Assembly: GCA_963717125.1 (NCBI GenBank)
Contig: CAVQVG010000015.1
Location: 654,353 to 718,352 of the forward strand
Direction of reading: 5' to 3'
DNA: 64,000 nt
Source: RYN-230 sp963717125
Lineage (GTDB): Bacteria; Actinomycetota; Actinomycetes; Streptosporangiales; Streptosporangiaceae
Part shown: piece by piece, positions 1 to 8,896 of the stretch
Layout of the letters: each line of letters begins with the position of its first letter
Numbering within the stretch: the stretch's first letter is position 1
Position numbers and translations under genes: made by a program
The notes under the pieces: generated by a model
Databases searched by the model: none
Seen by the model: only the letters and a program-made list of their open reading frames with translations
Told to the model about the DNA's origin: nothing

Positions 1-228
1 ACCCGCGCGGACATCCGGCTGCGCATCCTGGAAGGCCGCCGCAGCCGGCTGGAGGAACGGCTGGACGGCGTGCGCGCGGCCATGGCGCGCACCCGGGAGC
101 GGATGGACAGCTACACGCTCGAACTGCACCGGCACGGTCTGGAGTCGGTGGAGCGCGAGGTGCGCTGGCTGAACGAGCTGATCGCGTCGGAACGCCAGGC
201 GGACAGCGAGCCGGGCTCCGGCGAGTGA
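1..228 (+). CDS. PadR-type regulator, C-terminal part (cut by window edge)
   Basis: The open frame enters from the left edge and ends with TGA at 226-228. The 75 visible residues are charged and helical, rich in Arg/Glu with heptad-like leucines (RLEERLDGVRA, ESVEREVRWLNELIA), which fits the C-terminal dimerisation helices of PadR-family regulators. The position directly before ino1 supports this, because a PadR-like gene precedes ino1 in mycobacteria and streptomycetes. The winged-helix DNA-binding part lies outside the window, so the family call rests on this tail and on context. Confidence 0.6.
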   Translation, partial: TRADIRLRILEGRRSRLEERLDGVRAAMARTRERMDSYTLELHRHGLESVEREVRWLNELIASERQADSEPGSGE

Positions 229-278
229 CTGAAAAGAACAACCTGAGGCCACAAAGGCTGAGAGAAGGAGTAAACCCC

Positions 279-1358
279 ATGGGTTCGGTTCGGGTAGCCA
301 TTGTCGGCGTGGGCAACTGCGCCAGCTCCCTGGTCCAGGGCGTGGAGTACTACAAGGATGCGGACCCTGCGGGCCGGGTCCCTGGGCTCATGCACGTCAA
401 GTTCGGCCCGTACCACGTGCGCGACGTGGAGTTCGTGGCCGCGTTCGACGTGGACGCCAAGAAGGTGGGCCAGGATCTCGCCGACGCCATCGGGGCGAGC
501 GAGAACAACACCATCAAGATCGCCGACGTGCCGCCGACCGGCATCACCGTGCAGCGCGGCCCGACCATGGACGGCCTGGGCGAGTACTACCAGGAAATGA
601 TCTCGGAGTCGGCCGATCCGGCCGTGGACGTCACCGCCGCGCTCCGCGAGTCCGGCGCGGACGTGCTGGTCTGCTACCTGCCGGTGGGCTCGGAGCAGGC
701 CGACCGGTACTACGCGCAGTGCGCCATCGACGCCGGCGTGGCGTTCGTGAACGCGCTGCCGGTGTTCATCGCCTCCGACCCGGAGTGGGCGGCCAAGTTC
801 ACCGCGGCCGGCGTGCCGATCATCGGCGACGACATCAAGTCGCAGGTGGGCGCCACCATCACGCACCGGGTGCTGGCCAAGCTGTTCGAGGACCGCGGGG
901 TGGAACTGCTCCGCACCTACCAGCTCAACTTCGGCGGCAACATGGACTTCATGAACATGCTGGAGCGCAAGCGGCTGGTGTCCAAGAAGGTGTCCAAGAC
1001 CCAGTCGGTCACGTCGCAGATCCCGCATGAGATGGAGAAGGCCGCGGTGCACATCGGCCCCTCCGACCACGTGCCGTGGCTGGACGACCGGAAGTTTGCC
1101 TACATCCGGCTGGAGGGCCGGGCGTTCGGCGACGTCCCGATGAACCTCGAGTACAAGCTGGAGGTGTGGGACTCGCCGAACTCCGCGGGTGTGATCATCG
1201 ACGCGATCCGCGCCGCGAAGATCGCCCAGGACCGCGGCATCGGCGGCCCGGTGCTGTCCGCCGCGTCCTACTTCATGAAGTCACCGCCGCGGCAGTACGG
1301 CGACGACGAGGCGCGCGAACTGGTCGAGCAGTTCATCCGCGGCGAGATCGAGCGCTAA
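279..1358 (+). CDS. ino1: Inositol-3-phosphate synthase
   Basis: Converts glucose 6-phosphate to 1D-myo-inositol 3-phosphate using tightly bound NAD; in actinomycetes the product feeds phosphatidylinositol and mycothiol synthesis in the cytosol. The 359-residue protein begins MGSVRVAIVGVGNCASS, a Rossmann-type dinucleotide-binding glycine motif, and later shows LNFGGNMDFMNM and a SSKT-like KKVSKTQSV segment typical of the short actinobacterial form. The ATG at 279 is preceded by the ribosome site GAAGGAG at 264-270, spaced 8 bases, so the longer open frame upstream is not used. It follows the PadR-like gene by 50 bases, suggesting cotranscription. Confidence 0.95.
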   Translation: MGSVRVAIVGVGNCASSLVQGVEYYKDADPAGRVPGLMHVKFGPYHVRDVEFVAAFDVDAKKVGQDLADAIGASENNTIKIADVPPTGITVQRGPTMDGLGEYYQEMISESADPAVDVTAALRESGADVLVCYLPVGSEQADRYYAQCAIDAGVAFVNALPVFIASDPEWAAKFTAAGVPIIGDDIKSQVGATITHRVLAKLFEDRGVELLRTYQLNFGGNMDFMNMLERKRLVSKKVSKTQSVTSQIPHEMEKAAVHIGPSDHVPWLDDRKFAYIRLEGRAFGDVPMNLEYKLEVWDSPNSAGVIIDAIRAAKIAQDRGIGGPVLSAASYFMKSPPRQYGDDEARELVEQFIRGEIER

Positions 1359-1380
1359 CCCCTTTCCTTACATAACGCCC

Positions 1381-1431
1381 TGATCGTGGTCAATCGGGAG
1401 TCAAGCATTCGGCACCGATTGGCCACGATCA
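1381..1431. repeat. 17-bp inverted repeat after ino1
   Basis: Arms at 1381-1397 (TGATCGTGGTCAATCGG) and 1415-1431 match with a single mismatch around a 17-base loop. It lies 22 bases after the ino1 stop and 48 bases before the next gene on the same strand. There is no U-tract, so it could be a factor-dependent or GC hairpin terminator for ino1, or an operator for the downstream transporter. Confidence 0.6.
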
Positions 1432-1479
1432 AGGCTTCGCCATCGTGCTGGCCGGTGCGGGCCGCCGTAGGCTGATCGG

Positions 1480-2853
1480 GTGCCGTTTCTGCCCGCGACC
1501 TCGTTCGTTGCCGACTTGCGTGTCGTGCTGCGCGAACGGGATTTCCGGCGGCTGTTCGCGACCCGGCTGATCTCGCAGACCGGTGACGGGGTGTTCACCG
1601 CGGGGCTCGGCTCCTACGTCTTCTTCAACAGCACGACGTTCCCCAACCCGGCGTCGGCCGCCACCGCGTTCGCCGTGCTGTACCTGCCCTACTCGCTGAT
1701 CGGCCCGTTCGCCGGGGTGTTCATCGACCGCTGGTCACGGCGGCAGATCCTGGTCTATTCGGCCGGGCTCCGCTCCCTGTTCGTGGTGCTCACCGCCGGG
1801 CTGGTCGCCTCGGGCAAGCTGGGCGTCCCGCTGTACGCCAGCGTGCTGCTGGTACTCGGGGTCAACCGGTTCTTCCTGTCCTCGCTGTCCGCCGCGCTGC
1901 CGCACGTCGTGCCCGCGGACAAGCTGGTCATGGCCAACTCGGTGTCCCCCACCGCGGGCGGCATCATGGCGTCGGTCGGCGGGCTGGCCGGCCTGGGCGT
2001 GCACGTGGCCACCGGCGGCGGGCAGACCGGCTCGGCGGTCACCCTGCTGGCGGGCGGCTGCTGCTACCTGCTGGCCGGGGTGGTGGCCCGGACGATGCGC
2101 CGCGACCTGCTCGGGCCGAACTTCGAGGCCGAAGAGAGGGTGCCCGGGCGGGTCCTGGGCGAGATCGCGGACGTGGCCGCCGGCCTGGCCGCCGGGGCCC
2201 GGTACGTGCTCCAGCGCCGCGGGCCGGCCGCCGCGCTGGGCGCCACCGGGGCGAACCGGCTCCTCTACGGGGTCCTCTTTCTCATGTCCATCCTGCTGTA
2301 CCGGAACTACTTCTACCGGTCCGCCGGGGCCAACACCGCGCTCAGCCATTTCACCCTGCTCGTCCTGGTCTCGGCGGTGGGCTACGGATGCGCGGCGCTG
2401 ATCACCCCGGGGCTGGCCAAGCGGCTGGGCAAGCCGGCCTGGATGGCGCTGCTGCTGGCCAGCGGCGGGGTGGTGATGGCCGCGCTGGGCGAGACGTTCA
2501 GCCAGCCCGCGTTCCTGGTCATCGGGTTCTGGCTGAACCTGGTCGGGCAGGGCGTGGCCATCTGCGCGACCACGATCGTGCAGGAGCAGGTGGAGGACGC
2601 CTTCCGGGGCCGGGTGTTCGCGTTCTACGACATGACGTTCAACATCACGTTCGTGTGTGGCGCCGCGCTGAGCGCGGCGTTCATGCCGGACAGCGGCCGG
2701 TCACCGCTGATCATCGCCCTGGTCGCGGCCGGTTACCTGGTCGCCGCGGCGGCTTACTGGCTGGTTGGCCGCGAGTCGTCCGGGGGCGGCGGATCGCTCC
2801 CCGGCGGCGGCCCGGATATCCCGTTCCGCTCGGCCCAGTCCAGCAGTTCCTGA
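1480..2853 (+). CDS. Major facilitator superfamily transporter
   Basis: A 457-residue polytopic membrane protein with about 12 hydrophobic segments, the usual MFS size. After a short N-terminal cytosolic stretch (LREREFRRLFATRLIS-like, the common start of actinobacterial drug-efflux-type MFS proteins) it shows a signature loop FAGVFIDRWSRRQIL around residues 77-91, the MFS motif A between helices 2 and 3. Substrate is not predictable. Start is GTG at 1480. Its 3' end overlaps the convergent CCA-transferase gene by 100 bases, and the glycine/serine-rich C-terminal tail falls in that overlap. Confidence 0.88.
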   Translation: MPFLPATSFVADLRVVLRERDFRRLFATRLISQTGDGVFTAGLGSYVFFNSTTFPNPASAATAFAVLYLPYSLIGPFAGVFIDRWSRRQILVYSAGLRSLFVVLTAGLVASGKLGVPLYASVLLVLGVNRFFLSSLSAALPHVVPADKLVMANSVSPTAGGIMASVGGLAGLGVHVATGGGQTGSAVTLLAGGCCYLLAGVVARTMRRDLLGPNFEAEERVPGRVLGEIADVAAGLAAGARYVLQRRGPAAALGATGANRLLYGVLFLMSILLYRNYFYRSAGANTALSHFTLLVLVSAVGYGCAALITPGLAKRLGKPAWMALLLASGGVVMAALGETFSQPAFLVIGFWLNLVGQGVAICATTIVQEQVEDAFRGRVFAFYDMTFNITFVCGAALSAAFMPDSGRSPLIIALVAAGYLVAAAAYWLVGRESSGGGGSLPGGGPDIPFRSAQSSSS

Positions 2854-4268
2854 GCGGCCCGCTCCTGGCCCAGCGGGCCGTGCTCCATACGCAGGTCGAG
2901 CAGGTGCTGATAGGCCCGGCCCACGTCCCGGCCCGGGGGCAGGCCGAGGATCCGCATGATCTGATGGCCGTCCAGGTCGGGCCGGATCTTCTTGAGCTCC
3001 TCCTGCTCGCTGAGCTGCGCGATGCGTTCCTCCAGGCCATCCTGGGCCCGGGCCAGCCGGGCCGCCTTGGCCTTGTTCCGGGTCGTGCAGTCGGCCCGGG
3101 TGAGCACGTTCAGCCTGGTCAGCAGCGGCCCGGCGTCCCGCACGTAGCGGCGCACCGCGGCGTCGGTCCACTCGCCCGGGCCGTACCCGTGGAAGCGCAG
3201 ATGCAGCGCGATCAGCGTGGTCACGTCGGCCACGACGGCGGCCGGAAAGCGCAGCGCCTTGAGCCGGGACCGGGCCATGGCCGCGCCGACCGCCTCGTGG
3301 TGATGGAACGCGACCCGCCCGTCCGGCAGCAGGGTGCGCGTCTTCGGCTTGCCGATGTCGTGCAGCAGCGCGGCCAGCCGGAGCACCAGGTCCGGCTGGA
3401 GGCCGTACCGCGGCTCCAGCTCGATGGACTGCGCCAGCACGGTCAGCGAATGCTGGTACACGTCCTTGTGCCGCATGTGCTCGTCGGTTTCCAGCCGCAG
3501 CCGGGGTACCTCGGGCAGCACTACAGCGGCCACGCCGGTGTCCACCAGCAGCTCGATGCCGCGAACGGGGCCGCCCCCGGGCGCCAGCATCAGCTTGCTC
3601 AGCTCGTCGCGGATCCGCTCGGCGGAGACCACGCTGAGCCAGCCGGCCAGCTCGTGCATGGCCGTGGCCACCTCGGGCACCACGGCGAAGCCGAGCTGGG
3701 CCGCGAACCGGGCCGCGCGCATGATGCGCAGCGCGTCGTCGGTGAAGGAATCGGCCGGGCTGCCCGGGGTGCGCAGCACCTTGGCCCGCAGATCACGCAG
3801 CCCGCCGAACAGGTCCACCAGCTGCAGCGACGGCAGCGGCGCCGCCATCGCGTTGACGGTGAAGTCGCGGCGCTGCAGGTCTGCCTCCAGCGACGTGCCG
3901 AACCGGGTCACCGGCTTGCGCGAGTCCGGCCGGTAGGTCTCGCTCCGGTACGTGGTGACTTCGAAAACGGTGGCCCCCTTGCGCAGCCCGACCGTGCCGA
4001 ACTCGATGCCGGTCTGCCACACCCGGTCGGCCCAGGCCTCGGCGATCTCCAGCACCTGCTCCGGCAGCGCGTCGGTGGCCAGGTCCAGGTCGCTGTTCGC
4101 GCGGCCGAGAAAGACGTCCCGGACCGTCCCGCCGACCAGGGCCAGCTGATGCCCGTGCCGGGCGAACACGCGGCCGAGTTCCAGCGCGGGCGCGGCCGAC
4201 GCACGCAGCAACGCCGCGGCCGCCTTCTGCTCACGCGGGCCAATAGGTGGGGTATCCGGCACGGGCAT
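2754..4268 (-). CDS. cca: CCA tRNA nucleotidyltransferase / poly(A)-polymerase-type enzyme
   Basis: Adds or repairs the 3' CCA of tRNAs using CTP and ATP in the cytosol (annotated pcnA or cca in actinomycetes). The 504-residue protein has the class II nucleotidyltransferase signature GGTVRD at residues 46-51 and the metal-binding DLDLAT at 60-65, then a head/neck domain (RRDFTVNAMA) and a C-terminal HD domain with LLHDIGKPKTR. ATG at 4268 is chosen because family N-termini begin shortly before the catalytic domain; an in-frame start 72 bases upstream would intrude on the divergent promoter region. The proline-rich last 25 residues overlap the MFS gene tail to tail. Confidence 0.93.
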   Translation of the reverse strand: MPVPDTPPIGPREQKAAAALLRASAAPALELGRVFARHGHQLALVGGTVRDVFLGRANSDLDLATDALPEQVLEIAEAWADRVWQTGIEFGTVGLRKGATVFEVTTYRSETYRPDSRKPVTRFGTSLEADLQRRDFTVNAMAAPLPSLQLVDLFGGLRDLRAKVLRTPGSPADSFTDDALRIMRAARFAAQLGFAVVPEVATAMHELAGWLSVVSAERIRDELSKLMLAPGGGPVRGIELLVDTGVAAVVLPEVPRLRLETDEHMRHKDVYQHSLTVLAQSIELEPRYGLQPDLVLRLAALLHDIGKPKTRTLLPDGRVAFHHHEAVGAAMARSRLKALRFPAAVVADVTTLIALHLRFHGYGPGEWTDAAVRRYVRDAGPLLTRLNVLTRADCTTRNKAKAARLARAQDGLEERIAQLSEQEELKKIRPDLDGHQIMRILGLPPGRDVGRAYQHLLDLRMEHGPLGQERAAQELLDWAERNGISGPPPGSDPPPPDDSRPTSQ

Positions 4269-4367
4269 TGAGGGTAGGGGGTAGGTGAGGTCAGGGGGAA
4301 ATCCGGCGGCCCCGGATACACCCGGAACCTGAAGGAGCACCCAGGGATCGGCAATACCATTTTCGGC

Positions 4368-6704
4368 ATGCCGCGTCAGCGTCCCACGCCCCGCGGCCGG
4401 CTCAGGCGGCTGGCCGTGGCCGGTGGCATCGTCGCGCTGGCCGGGCTGGCGCCCGCCACAGCCGGGGCGGCCGCGGCCAGCTCAGCCGCCCCGGCCAGCC
4501 CAAAGCAGGTGACCGTCGGCATCACCTCGATCAGCCCGCAGATCGCCCGGCCCGGCAAACGGGTCACGGTGTCCGGCGTGGTCAGCAACCCCACCGGCCA
4601 CACCGTGTCCGACCTCGCGGTCCAGCTGTGGTCCTCCACCGCCCGGTTCACCACCCGCGGTCAGCTGGCCAGCTACGCGGCCGGGGAGTTGCAGGTGGAT
4701 ACGCCGGTGACCGGGGCCGTGGACCAGCTCGCGGGCAGCCTCCGGCCCGGCGCGACCCGGCCCTGGACGGTGACCGTGCCGGTCGCCACCCTGGGCTTCG
4801 CCAGTGGCTTCGGCGTGTACCCACTGGCCGCGCAGCTCGACTCGGCTGGCTCGCCGGTGGCCGACGCCTACACGTTCCTGCCGTTCTGGCCGGGCAACGC
4901 CAAAGCCGCCGGCCTGACCCGCCGGGAGCAGGTGGCCTGGATCTGGCCGCTCATCGGTCAGCCCGAGCAGGCGGCCTGCCACTCGCTGCTGAACGACAGC
5001 CTGGCCAGCAGCCTGGCCAGCACCGGGCGGCTGGGCGGGCTGCTCGCCGACGGCACCAGCCCGGCCGGGGTGGCCGCCGGCCTGACCTGGGCCATCGACC
5101 CGAGCCTGCTGGCCAGCGCGGGTCTGATGACCCACCCCTACCGGGTCGGCGGCACGCCTACCTGCAGCGGCACGCAGACCAGACGGACCAGCCCGGCCGC
5201 GCGGGCCTGGCTGGCGAAGGTCCACGCGCTGGCCCGGCAGCAGGACTTCTTCACCACTCCGTACGCGGACGTGGACGTGTCCGCGCTGGCGCACGCCGGC
5301 CTGGACAATGACCTGGCCCACGCGCTGAGCAAGGGCCGCGAGGTGGCGGCCAGCCCCAGCCTGCTCGGCGGCGTGCAGCGGCCAGCCGGCCCGGCCCGGA
5401 TCGACTGGCCGGCCGACGGAATCGCCGACTACGGCGTGCTCGGCAGCCTGGCCGCCAACGGGATCGGCGCGGTCGTGCTGAACGGCAGCATGATGCCGCC
5501 GCGGCAGCCGGTGCTGTTCACGCCGAGCGCCATCACCACGACCCCGGACGGGGTGAACGCGGGCCTGCGGGTGGCCCTGGCCGACAACACGCTGAGCCAG
5601 GTGCTGGCGGACGCGCCGACCGCGGCGGACACCTCGTCCGCGACCGCCTCATTCAGCACCGAGCAGCGTTTCCTGGCCGAGACCGCGATGATCGCGGCCG
5701 AGCAGCCCGGACTGCCCCGCTCCGTGGTCATCACCCCGCCCCGGCAGTGGAACCCGGCCCCGGGGCTGGCCAGCGCGCTGCTGGCCGAGACCGACCGTGC
5801 GCCCTGGCTGCGGCCGGCCACGCTGGGCAGCCTGCTGGCCAAGCACTCCACCCCCGGCCAGGTGGCCCGCAAGCCGCCCCCGCCGCAGCAGCGCGGCCCC
5901 GGCGAGCTGCACAAGTCGCTGCTCCGCAGGATCCGCGGCCTGGAAGCGGCGATCCGGGTGCAGGCCAGCGTGCTGGGCGTGCCGGACGCCCGCTACCTGT
6001 CCGGCGCGGTGGCGGCCATCGAGTCCTCGGCCTGGCGCGGCGACCCGGACCAGGCCAAGCGGCTGCTCGCCTGGGTCTCCGGCTTCGTCGCCGCCCGGTC
6101 CCACCTGGTGCACATCATCCAGGGCGGCGGCCAGGTCACGCTGACCGGCAAGTCCGGGCCCGTGCCGGTCTCCATCGTCAACAAGCTGGGCCAGCCGGTC
6201 ACCGTCCGGCTGCTGGTCCAGGCCCCGGCCAACCGGCTGACCATTCTCTACAAGTCCGTCCCGATCACCATCGGCAAGTTCGAGCAGAAGACGGTGGCGG
6301 TGCGGGTGCGCTCGTCGGTCGGCGGTTCGACCGCGCTCAAGGTGAGCCTGCTCGCGCCGGACGGGTCGCCGCTGCCCGGGCCGGAGGCCCAGGTCACGGT
6401 GGACGCGACCCACTTCGGCACCGAGGCGCTGGTGATCATCGCGGTGGCCTGCGGCCTGTTCGTGGTCACCTCCGCGGTCCGGGCGGTGCGCCGGGGCATC
6501 CGCCGCCCGCCCAGCGGTTCCCCAGGTCAGGACGCTACTCCCACGGATCCCGGCGGATCGCCGGACGAAACGGATACGGTCGTCAGGAAGCCCGCGCCCG
6601 AGGCTGGCCAGTCCCAGCACGCTAGCCAGTCCCAGCACGGGGCCGATACTCGCGAGGAGCCGGATGAATACGCCAGCGCCCCAGGCTGGGTGGAGCGGCC
6701 CTGA
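4368..6704 (+). CDS. DUF6049 family secreted/membrane protein
   Basis: A 778-residue protein with an N-terminal signal peptide (basic RGRLRR, then a hydrophobic stretch to about residue 37), a long extracytoplasmic region, and one C-terminal transmembrane segment (ALVIIAVACGLFVVTSAV) followed by a basic, charged tail. This is the layout of the DUF6049 family (Rv3909-type) found between pcnA and murJ in actinomycetes. Function is unknown; genomic linkage to murJ suggests a cell-envelope role. The usual NUDIX gene between pcnA and this gene is absent. The divergent gap to cca is 99 bases. The last 41 bases overlap murJ. The tail contains a twice-repeated QSQH block. Confidence 0.85.
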   Translation: MPRQRPTPRGRLRRLAVAGGIVALAGLAPATAGAAAASSAAPASPKQVTVGITSISPQIARPGKRVTVSGVVSNPTGHTVSDLAVQLWSSTARFTTRGQLASYAAGELQVDTPVTGAVDQLAGSLRPGATRPWTVTVPVATLGFASGFGVYPLAAQLDSAGSPVADAYTFLPFWPGNAKAAGLTRREQVAWIWPLIGQPEQAACHSLLNDSLASSLASTGRLGGLLADGTSPAGVAAGLTWAIDPSLLASAGLMTHPYRVGGTPTCSGTQTRRTSPAARAWLAKVHALARQQDFFTTPYADVDVSALAHAGLDNDLAHALSKGREVAASPSLLGGVQRPAGPARIDWPADGIADYGVLGSLAANGIGAVVLNGSMMPPRQPVLFTPSAITTTPDGVNAGLRVALADNTLSQVLADAPTAADTSSATASFSTEQRFLAETAMIAAEQPGLPRSVVITPPRQWNPAPGLASALLAETDRAPWLRPATLGSLLAKHSTPGQVARKPPPPQQRGPGELHKSLLRRIRGLEAAIRVQASVLGVPDARYLSGAVAAIESSAWRGDPDQAKRLLAWVSGFVAARSHLVHIIQGGGQVTLTGKSGPVPVSIVNKLGQPVTVRLLVQAPANRLTILYKSVPITIGKFEQKTVAVRVRSSVGGSTALKVSLLAPDGSPLPGPEAQVTVDATHFGTEALVIIAVACGLFVVTSAVRAVRRGIRRPPSGSPGQDATPTDPGGSPDETDTVVRKPAPEAGQSQHASQSQHGADTREEPDEYASAPGWVERP

Positions 6705-8688
6705 CCGGGGTCGCGGCCCCGGGCGCCGCCGCGCGCCGGGGCGGCGCCGGGCCACCGGCCGGCCCGCTGGCCCGCCCGCTGGTCCGCCTACCCAGGCCAG
6801 CGCTGATCCGGAGTACCGCGACCCGGAGGTGACCCGGCCCCTCCGCGACCCGTACTACCGTGACCCCGGCTACCGCGACCCGCGCCAGCCGAGCCCGCGG
6901 GAACCGGCGGTCTGGCCCGGCGAGGCCTACCCGGCACCGGGCGGCTCCGGCTACCGCGACTACCCACCGCCGGAGATCCCCGGCTACGAGGACCCGGGTT
7001 ATCCGGACCCCGGGTACCAGGAGCCGCCTGGCCCGCCCCCCAGCGGCGGCTCCAGCGACCCCGGCCGCGGCGGGCCGGAGGGGCCCAGCCTGGCCCGGTC
7101 CAGCGGCGTGATGGCCATCGGCACGCTGGCCTCCCGCGGCACCGGCTTCCTGCGCACCCTGATGACCGTCTACGCGCTCGGCGTCGTAGGGGTGGCGAAC
7201 TCGTACAACAACGCCAACACGCTGCCCAACGCGGTCTATGACCTGATGCTCGGCGGCATCCTGAGCGCCGTGGTGGTGCCGCTGCTGGTCACCGCGGCCA
7301 AGCGGGACCGGGACGGCGGCGAGGCCTACGACCAGCGCATGTTCACCCTGGTCACGGTCGCGCTGCTCGGGCTGACACTGGTGGCCACGGTGGCCGCGAG
7401 CCTGCTGGTCAGCTTGTACGCGCACGCGCTCACCGGCCCGGAACGCAACCTCACGGTGATCTTCGCCTACTTCTTCATCCCGCAGATCTTTTTCTACGGG
7501 GTCAGCTCGATGGCGGGCGGCATCCTGAACGCGCGCGGGTCCTTCGCCGCACCGATGTGGACGCCGGTCCTCAACAACATCGTGGTGATCTTCGTCCTGG
7601 TGCTGTTCATCGCCACCGGCGGCATCGGCACCAACCCCGCGGACATCTCGTCCGCCCAGGTCCAGTTGCTCGGCTTCGGCACCACGCTGGGCATCATCGT
7701 GCAGACGGTCGCGCTCATCCCCGCGCTGCGCCGGGTCCGGTTCCGCTGGCGCCCGCGGTTCGACTTCCGGCGCGCCGAAGTGGCCGAGATCCGCCGGATG
7801 GCCGCGCCGCTGTTCGGTTACATCCTCACCACCCAGGTGTCGTTCATCGTCGTGCTGAACGTGGCGAACGCCGCATCGACGCATGTTGCTTACGACTCGC
7901 CCTCCACGTACACCTACGCCTGGATGCTGTTCCAGCTGCCGTACGCGGTGGTGGGCGTCTCGGTCATCACCGCCCTGCTGCCCCGGATGAGCGGGCACGC
8001 CGCCGAGGGCCGGTTCGCGCTGGTGCGCAGCGATTTCTCGACCGGAATCCGGCTGTCGTCGGCCGTCGTGGTGCCCGCCGCCCTGCTGCTGATCGTGCTG
8101 GGCGGCCCGCTGGCCGAGTTCCTGTTCCGCCTCGTGCACGGCAGCACGACGGTGTCCGAGGCGCGGTACATCGGCGAGGTGTTCGGCGCGTTCTCCCTGT
8201 TCCTGGTGCCGTACATGATGTTCCAGCTGCTGCTCCGCGTGTTCTACGCGCTGCACGACAGCCGGACGCCGATGTTCATCGGCGTCGTCACCATGATCGT
8301 CAACAGCACGGCCAGCCTGCTGGCGCTCTACCTGCTGCCCGCCGGCCACGTGGTGGAAGGGCTGGGCGTGGCGTTCGGCCTGGGCAACCTGATCGGCACG
8401 GTGGTCGCCTGGCGGATCGCCAGCCGCCGGCTCGGCGGGCTGGCCGGCCACGAGATCAGCCGCACCCTGCTGCGGATGCACCTGGCCGCGCTGCCCGCCC
8501 TGCTGTTCGCCTGGGCGGTCACGTTCATGGTCGCCGTCCTTATCGCGCCCGGCGCGGCGTACGGGTTCGTCACCGTTCTGCTCGGCGGGGGCGGCGGGCT
8601 GTTCCTTTACCTGCTGTTCTCCCGGGCGCTGCACGTGACCGAGGTCACCGACCTGCTCGGCGGCGTACGGGCCCGGCTGGGCCGGTGA
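6664..8688 (+). CDS. murJ: Lipid II flippase MurJ (MviN family)
   Basis: Flips lipid-linked peptidoglycan precursor across the cytoplasmic membrane. The 674-residue protein has a cytosolic N-terminal extension of about 145 residues containing tyrosine/proline repeats of the type YRDPxYRDPGY (residues about 49-118), then a MurJ core starting near SGVMAIGTLASRGTGFLRTL with around 14 hydrophobic segments. ATG at 6664 has AGGAG at 6655-6659 and overlaps the DUF6049 gene by 41 bases, indicating translational coupling. In mycobacteria MurJ is fused to a C-terminal pseudokinase; here that part is the separate gene downstream. Confidence 0.93.
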   Translation: MNTPAPQAGWSGPDRGRGPGRRRAPGRRRATGRPAGPPAGPPTQASADPEYRDPEVTRPLRDPYYRDPGYRDPRQPSPREPAVWPGEAYPAPGGSGYRDYPPPEIPGYEDPGYPDPGYQEPPGPPPSGGSSDPGRGGPEGPSLARSSGVMAIGTLASRGTGFLRTLMTVYALGVVGVANSYNNANTLPNAVYDLMLGGILSAVVVPLLVTAAKRDRDGGEAYDQRMFTLVTVALLGLTLVATVAASLLVSLYAHALTGPERNLTVIFAYFFIPQIFFYGVSSMAGGILNARGSFAAPMWTPVLNNIVVIFVLVLFIATGGIGTNPADISSAQVQLLGFGTTLGIIVQTVALIPALRRVRFRWRPRFDFRRAEVAEIRRMAAPLFGYILTTQVSFIVVLNVANAASTHVAYDSPSTYTYAWMLFQLPYAVVGVSVITALLPRMSGHAAEGRFALVRSDFSTGIRLSSAVVVPAALLLIVLGGPLAEFLFRLVHGSTTVSEARYIGEVFGAFSLFLVPYMMFQLLLRVFYALHDSRTPMFIGVVTMIVNSTASLLALYLLPAGHVVEGLGVAFGLGNLIGTVVAWRIASRRLGGLAGHEISRTLLRMHLAALPALLFAWAVTFMVAVLIAPGAAYGFVTVLLGGGGGLFLYLLFSRALHVTEVTDLLGGVRARLGR

Positions 8689-8719
8689 GGCATGCCGCGC
8701 ATGGGCGGCCCGGATACCG

Positions 8720-8746
8720 GGAACCGAACATGGTGTCTCTCACGTG
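8720..8746 (+). promoter_or_regulatory. Possible ECF-type promoter before the pseudokinase-sigM genes
   Basis: GGAAC at 8720-8724 is followed after 18 bases by CGTG at 8743-8746, resembling the SigM-type pattern GGAAC-N16-18-CGTC with one mismatch. It lies in the 208-base gap between murJ and the pseudokinase gene of the sigM cluster. Autoregulation by SigM would be consistent with the location, but the match is short. Confidence 0.25.
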
Positions 8747-8896
8747 TAACGGTTTGCGGTGGTGGGGCATGCGGGACGCGCCGGGTCATCGTCCGCGGCT
8801 TAGCATGGTGTACGGCACCACGATGAATCGCACCACGTTGCTGGCAGATCCGGGGGCTCGGAAGGAGGGTCGGGAGGCTGCCCCGACTTCAGACTT

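Noticed and set aside
6808..7020. CRISPR-like short repeats
   Set aside because: The repeated bases encode the in-frame YRDP-type protein repeat of MurJ and are irregular, without spacers.
6622..8634. 670-codon minus-strand open frame across murJ
   Set aside because: Antisense of the MurJ membrane core; composition is that of a shadow frame.
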